In this document: in pieces, positions 59,580 through 64,000 of the stretch
How the letters are laid out: each line of letters opens with the position of its first letter
Position numbering within the stretch: position 1 is the stretch's first letter
DNA from: Nocardia sp. CY41
GTDB taxonomy: Bacteria > Actinomycetota > Actinomycetes > Mycobacteriales > Mycobacteriaceae
DNA length: 64,000 nucleotides
Assembly: GCF_009829325.1 (NCBI RefSeq)
Contig: NZ_VUOS01000025.1
Coordinates: 62,001 to 126,000 of the forward strand
Direction of reading: 5' to 3'
The notes under the pieces: generated by a model
What the model was told of the DNA's origin: nothing
Database searches by the model: none
The model's input: the letters and a program-made list of their open reading frames with translations, nothing else
Translations under genes and position numbers: made by a program

Positions 59580-60200
59580 ATGCCGCGCAACGGAACCAGG
59601 ATTCCCTACCAGGAGGCCGCGCGGGACCTGCTGCGGACGTCGGTCCTGGACGCGATGCGCGAACTGCTCACCGAGCGGGATTGGTCCAAGATCACGCTCG
59701 GTGACGTCGCGGCCAGGGCGGGCGTGAGCAGGCAGACGCTGTACAACGAATTCGGCTCGCGCAGCGGCCTCACGCAGGCCTACGCACTGCGCCTGGCCGA
59801 CTTCCTGGTCGATCACGTCGACGCCGCGATCAACGGCAACGTCGGCGACGTCCGCGCCGCGTTCCGCGACGGGATGGCCAACTTCTTCTTCGACGCGGCG
59901 TCCGACCCGCTGGTGCAGTCGCTGGTCGCGGGCGAGGTGAAGCTGGATCTGCTGCGCCTGATCACGCTCGACGCGGGACCTTTGCTCGAGCACGCGACCG
60001 AACGGCTGTCGCGCGCCTTCCAGCACAGCTGGGTGGCGTCCACGGCGGCCGAATCGGACGTGATCGCGCACGCGCTGGTGCGCATCGCCCTCAGCTACAT
60101 CCCCACTCCGCCCGGTCCGGGCCGCGACGCGCCCGCGGAATTGAGTGCGCTGCTGAGTCCTTACGTCGAAGCGATCCTCGCCGCGCGGGTGAAGAGCTGA
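59580..60200 (+). CDS. TetR-family regulator of the alkane operon
   Basis: The protein has about 206 residues from ATG 59580 (MPRNGTRIPYQEA); a TTG at 59544 is an alternative. The HTH is clear: ITLGDVAARAGVSRQTLYNEF. The C-terminal domain is helical and probably binds an alkane-derived or fatty-acid effector. Position and type match the AlkX/Rv3249c regulators. It likely represses through the operator at 57842. Its last codons and stop are duplicated (see repeat at 60180). Confidence 0.9.
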   Translation: MPRNGTRIPYQEAARDLLRTSVLDAMRELLTERDWSKITLGDVAARAGVSRQTLYNEFGSRSGLTQAYALRLADFLVDHVDAAINGNVGDVRAAFRDGMANFFFDAASDPLVQSLVAGEVKLDLLRLITLDAGPLLEHATERLSRAFQHSWVASTAAESDVIAHALVRIALSYIPTPPGPGRDAPAELSALLSPYVEAILAARVKS

Positions 60201-60231
60201 GCCGCGCGGGTCAAGAGCTGAGCCGCGCGGG
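60180..60231. repeat. 21-bp tandem duplication spanning the TetR stop codon
   Basis: GCCGCGCGGGTGAAGAGCTGA (60180-60200) is repeated at 60201-60221 with one change (GTG to GTC), and a third partial copy starts at 60222. The stop codon TGA is thus duplicated with its context. It lies in the gap before the second alkB gene. Confidence 0.85.
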
Positions 60232-60391
60232 CAACCGGCTTGCGACCTGGCGCATATGCAGCACATTAAAAACCGACTGCACGGCTTGTAATAGCGATCA
60301 CGTTTCAACCGACGGCATCGTTGTAACGGACCACAAGTCAAGAAGTATTCTCAGGCGACGGGTGTTCGGGTCTTCTCTGAGTGGAGCAAAA

Positions 60392-61549
60392 GTGCAAACG
60401 GTTGGCAAACGGGTGGGATCGCCCGATCCCAAACGCCATCTGTGGGTTCTCGGCTTGCTCGCGCCGTCGTCGGCCTTGCTGCCCTCACAACTGGTGCTGC
60501 ACACCGGTCTCGAGGTGTTCTGGTGGATCGGCCCGATCATCGTGCTGATCGTCATCCCGGTGCTGGACTGGTCGATCGGCGTGGACGGCAGCAATCCGAA
60601 GGACGAGGACTACGAGCTGCTCTCCAACGACCGGTACTACCGGTGGTGCACCTACTTGATGCTGCCGGTGCAGCTGATCGGCCTGGTGATCGCGAGCTAC
60701 ATGTGGGCCGGTGACGACCTGAGCGTGGTCGACAAGCTCGGTCTGGCGGCGACTCTCGGATTCGTCAGCGGCATCGGCATCAACGCCGCCCACGAACTCG
60801 GGCACCGGGTGGAGCACCTCGAGCGCTGGTTGGCCAAAATCGCGCTCGCGCAGTCCGGATACGGGCACTTCTTCGTCGAGCACAACCGCGGGCATCACGT
60901 GCGGGTGGCGACACCGGAGGATCCGGCCAGCGCCCGGCTGGGGGAGTCGCTGTGGGAGTTCCTGCCGCGCAGCGTGTCCGGCAGTTTCCGGTCCGCGCTA
61001 GCGCTCGAGCGGGAGCGGCTCGCGCGCAAGGGCAAGGGCTGGTGGAGCGTGCACAACCACATCCTGCAGGCCTGGTCGATGACGCTGGTGCTGTTCTGCG
61101 CGCTGATCGCGGCGTTCGGCTACCAGGTGCTGCCGTGGCTGCTGTTGCAGGCCGTGATCGGCATCGGCCTGCTGGAGACGGTCAACTACGTCGAGCACTA
61201 CGGATTGCTGCGGGCGCGCCGTGCGAACGGCATGTACGCCCGCTGCTCGCCGCGCGACAGCTGGAACAGCGACCACCTGGTCACCAACATCTTCCTTTTC
61301 CACCTGCAGCGGCACAGCGACCACCACGCCAATCCGGGCCGCCGCTACCAGACCCTGCGCACCTCCGAGCAGGCCCCGCAACTGCCCGCGGGCTACGCCG
61401 CCATGATCGTGCTGGCCGCCATCCCGCCGCTGTGGCGGTGGATGATGGACGACCGCGTCCTCGCCCACTACGGCGGCGACATCACCTTGGCGAACATTCA
61501 GCCGCGCAAGCGGCGCCGCATCCTGGCGGCGCGCGGGGCGACGGCGTAA
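60392..61549 (+). CDS. Alkane 1-monooxygenase AlkB (second copy)
   Basis: The 385-residue paralogue of the upstream AlkB has all His motifs: HELGH, EHNRGHH, NYVEHYG and RHSDHHANPGR. The N-terminus is shorter. It has no rubredoxin gene of its own and must share those of the first operon. GTG 60392 with GGAG about 5 bp upstream is preferred over GTG 60362. About 190 bp separate it from the TetR gene, so it may have its own promoter. Confidence 0.93.
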   Translation: MQTVGKRVGSPDPKRHLWVLGLLAPSSALLPSQLVLHTGLEVFWWIGPIIVLIVIPVLDWSIGVDGSNPKDEDYELLSNDRYYRWCTYLMLPVQLIGLVIASYMWAGDDLSVVDKLGLAATLGFVSGIGINAAHELGHRVEHLERWLAKIALAQSGYGHFFVEHNRGHHVRVATPEDPASARLGESLWEFLPRSVSGSFRSALALERERLARKGKGWWSVHNHILQAWSMTLVLFCALIAAFGYQVLPWLLLQAVIGIGLLETVNYVEHYGLLRARRANGMYARCSPRDSWNSDHLVTNIFLFHLQRHSDHHANPGRRYQTLRTSEQAPQLPAGYAAMIVLAAIPPLWRWMMDDRVLAHYGGDITLANIQPRKRRRILAARGATA

Positions 61550-61666
61550 CGGTCGCTGCGGTCGCCGGGTCCAGGCCCGGCCGGTGCGAAGAGGGCGGCC
61601 GCGTCGTCCGCACCCGGTCGTGAGCGACTAGCCTTGCCTCGGTACTTGCCGAACCAGGAGAGGCTG

Positions 61667-63151
<1,485 letters not shown>

Positions 63152-63159
63152 CCGCGCTG

Positions 63160-63180
63160 CCGGGTGTCCCGGACACCCGG
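63160..63180 (+). terminator. Hairpin after sahH (first)
   Basis: CCGGGTGTCC-C-GGACACCCGG is a perfect 10-bp inverted repeat 9 bp after the sahH stop. It can form a stem with a small loop and precedes a second hairpin at 63208. Confidence 0.65.
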
Positions 63181-63207
63181 CCCGGCGACCCGGTCACAGC
63201 ATGAGAA

Positions 63208-63233
63208 GCCCCCACTGGTCAGCCGGTGGGGGC
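63208..63233 (+). terminator. Hairpin after sahH (second)
   Basis: GCCCCCACTGG and CCGGTGGGGGC pair over 11 positions with one T-G wobble and a 4-base loop. With the hairpin at 63160 it gives a tandem terminator or processing structure ahead of tmk. Confidence 0.75.
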
Positions 63234-63265
63234 ATCGGGTAGTCGGCGGGGTATTGTGCCTGGTC

Positions 63266-63913
63266 ATGGGAGTCCTGATAGCGGTCGAGGGGCTCGACGG
63301 CGCGGGTAAGCGGACGCTGATCGAGCGAGTGGTCGCCGATCTGCGGGGTCGTGGGCTGCGCGTCGCGACGATGGCCTTCCCGCGCTACCGGGTCTCGGTG
63401 CACGCCGACCTGGCCGCGGAGGCGCTGCGCGGCGCGCACGGCGACCTCGCGGGCTCGGTCAGCGGCATGGCCCTGCTGTTCGCGCTGGATCGCGCGGACG
63501 CCGCGGACGAGCTGTCGAAGATGTTGGCCGACAACGACGTTGTGCTCCTGGACCGTTATGTCGCTTCCAATGCCGCCTATTCGGCCGCCCGCCTAGGGCA
63601 GTCGGCGGACGGCGAAATCGTGGATTGGGTGGGCGAATTGGAGTTCGGCAGATTCGCGCTGCCGGAGCCGGCGCTCCAGCTGTTGCTGGACGTGCCCACC
63701 GAGCTCGCCGCCGAGCGTGCCCGCAAGCGTGGCGAACTCGACACCGAGCGCGCGCTCGACGCTTACGAGCGCGACGGCGGTCTGCAGCACCGGACCGGCG
63801 CGGTGTACCGTGAGCTGGCCGAACGCGACTGGCGCGGACCGTGGTGGACCTATCGGGCCGAGGACGGCCCGGCTTCGCTGGCCGCGCGCATCGCCGAAAT
63901 CGTTGGTCGATAA
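63266..63913 (+). CDS. tmk: Thymidylate kinase
   Basis: The 215-residue dTMP kinase has a P-loop of the mycobacterial type (EGLDGAGKRTL, with Arg after the Lys), AFPRYRVSV, LLDRYVASNAAYSAARL with the DRY motif, and YERDGGLQHRTGAVYRELA. It makes dTDP for DNA synthesis. ATG 63266 is followed directly by the first beta strand (VLIAVEG). The order sahH-tmk-mtrA is the mycobacterial one. Confidence 0.94.
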   Translation: MGVLIAVEGLDGAGKRTLIERVVADLRGRGLRVATMAFPRYRVSVHADLAAEALRGAHGDLAGSVSGMALLFALDRADAADELSKMLADNDVVLLDRYVASNAAYSAARLGQSADGEIVDWVGELEFGRFALPEPALQLLLDVPTELAAERARKRGELDTERALDAYERDGGLQHRTGAVYRELAERDWRGPWWTYRAEDGPASLAARIAEIVGR

Positions 63914-63991
63914 GGTTGGTTGTGCCGCGGGTTCGCACCAGTGTTGGCGTGGCGGCCCGATCCTGGCCTGGGAGATGACAACATAGTAGTT

Positions 63992-64000
63992 ATGAAGCCG
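63992..64000 (+). CDS. mtrA: Start of mtrA (response regulator), partial
   Basis: Only the first three codons, ATG AAG CCG (M-K-P), lie in the window. The call rests on synteny (sahH-tmk-mtrA-mtrB in mycobacteria and relatives) and on MtrA proteins commonly starting MKP-R-I-L. The leader 63914-63991 shows no terminator, so mtrA may be reached from tmk as well as from its own promoter. Confidence 0.45.

Noticed and set aside
57900..60341. Minus-strand ORF of 813 codons opposite alkB-rubA-rubB-TetR
   Set aside because: The plus strand holds four genes with unmistakable motifs and GTGA coupling; the antisense frame has none.

Overview
The window is high-GC actinobacterial chromosome, most likely Nocardia or a close mycolic-acid relative. 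From about 35 kb to the right edge the gene content and order follow the mycobacterial Rv3246c-Rv3267 neighbourhood: mannose-1-phosphate guanylyltransferase, WbbL, RmlD, an LCP protein, a TIGR03089 protein, ManA, a TobH-like protein, phosphomannomutase, a DUF3499 protein, a metallopeptidase-family protein, WhiB2, FbiA/FbiB, AlkB-rubredoxins-TetR, SahH, Tmk and the first codons of MtrA. All gene assignments come from reading motifs; no database search was run.

Left part (1-20.8 kb), mostly accessory: a WYL/HTH regulator divergent from an epoxide hydrolase with a perfect palindromic operator between them; a secreted protein; an acyl-CoA dehydrogenase pair; a lipoprotein and a small membrane protein; a GNAT protein; a tandem array of receptor-type Ser/Thr kinases with a third, truncated copy; endonuclease IV; an alkylsulfatase-like Fe(II)/2-oxoglutarate dioxygenase; a CoA-transferase / 55-codon ORF / HMG-CoA-lyase-like operon; an ABC exporter (ATPase plus FtsX permease); and a PAP2-type membrane enzyme whose 3' end overlaps an antisense gene remnant.

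Centre (20.8-32 kb): the most unusual region. A minus-strand operon with stop/start overlaps encodes a SWIM zinc-finger protein with a long C-terminal region (probably DUF5691), a MoxR AAA+ ATPase, a DUF5682 protein with TraB/ChaN-like motifs, a 72-codon ORF made of 75-bp in-frame repeats, and a VWA/MIDAS protein. Divergent from it is a pair encoding an SMC/Rad50-like ATPase with a CxxC zinc-hook motif and a small HEPN-like protein. Together these look like a conflict/stress-response or protein-remodelling island related to the E. coli yehLMPQ type of MoxR-VWA system.

Right part (32-64 kb): three small metal/thiol proteins (YchJ-like, SelW-like, FmdB-like), a carboxylesterase, and then the conserved cell-wall and housekeeping block. 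This block covers GDP-mannose supply (ManA, phosphomannomutase, guanylyltransferase), the rhamnose linker of arabinogalactan (RmlD, WbbL) and its ligation (LCP), F420 biosynthesis (FbiA, FbiB), alkane oxidation (AlkB, two rubredoxins, a TetR regulator, a second AlkB), SahH, thymidylate kinase and MtrA. A P450, a CitAB-type two-component system with a DctA transporter, and a few other genes sit between the LCP and ManA parts. Candidate control sites include a LexA (SOS) box and a second palindrome between whiB2 and fbiA, an operator overlapping the alkB promoter, a CRP-like site before dctA, and several strong hairpin terminators. I saw no rRNA, tRNA, CRISPR array or complete insertion sequence.
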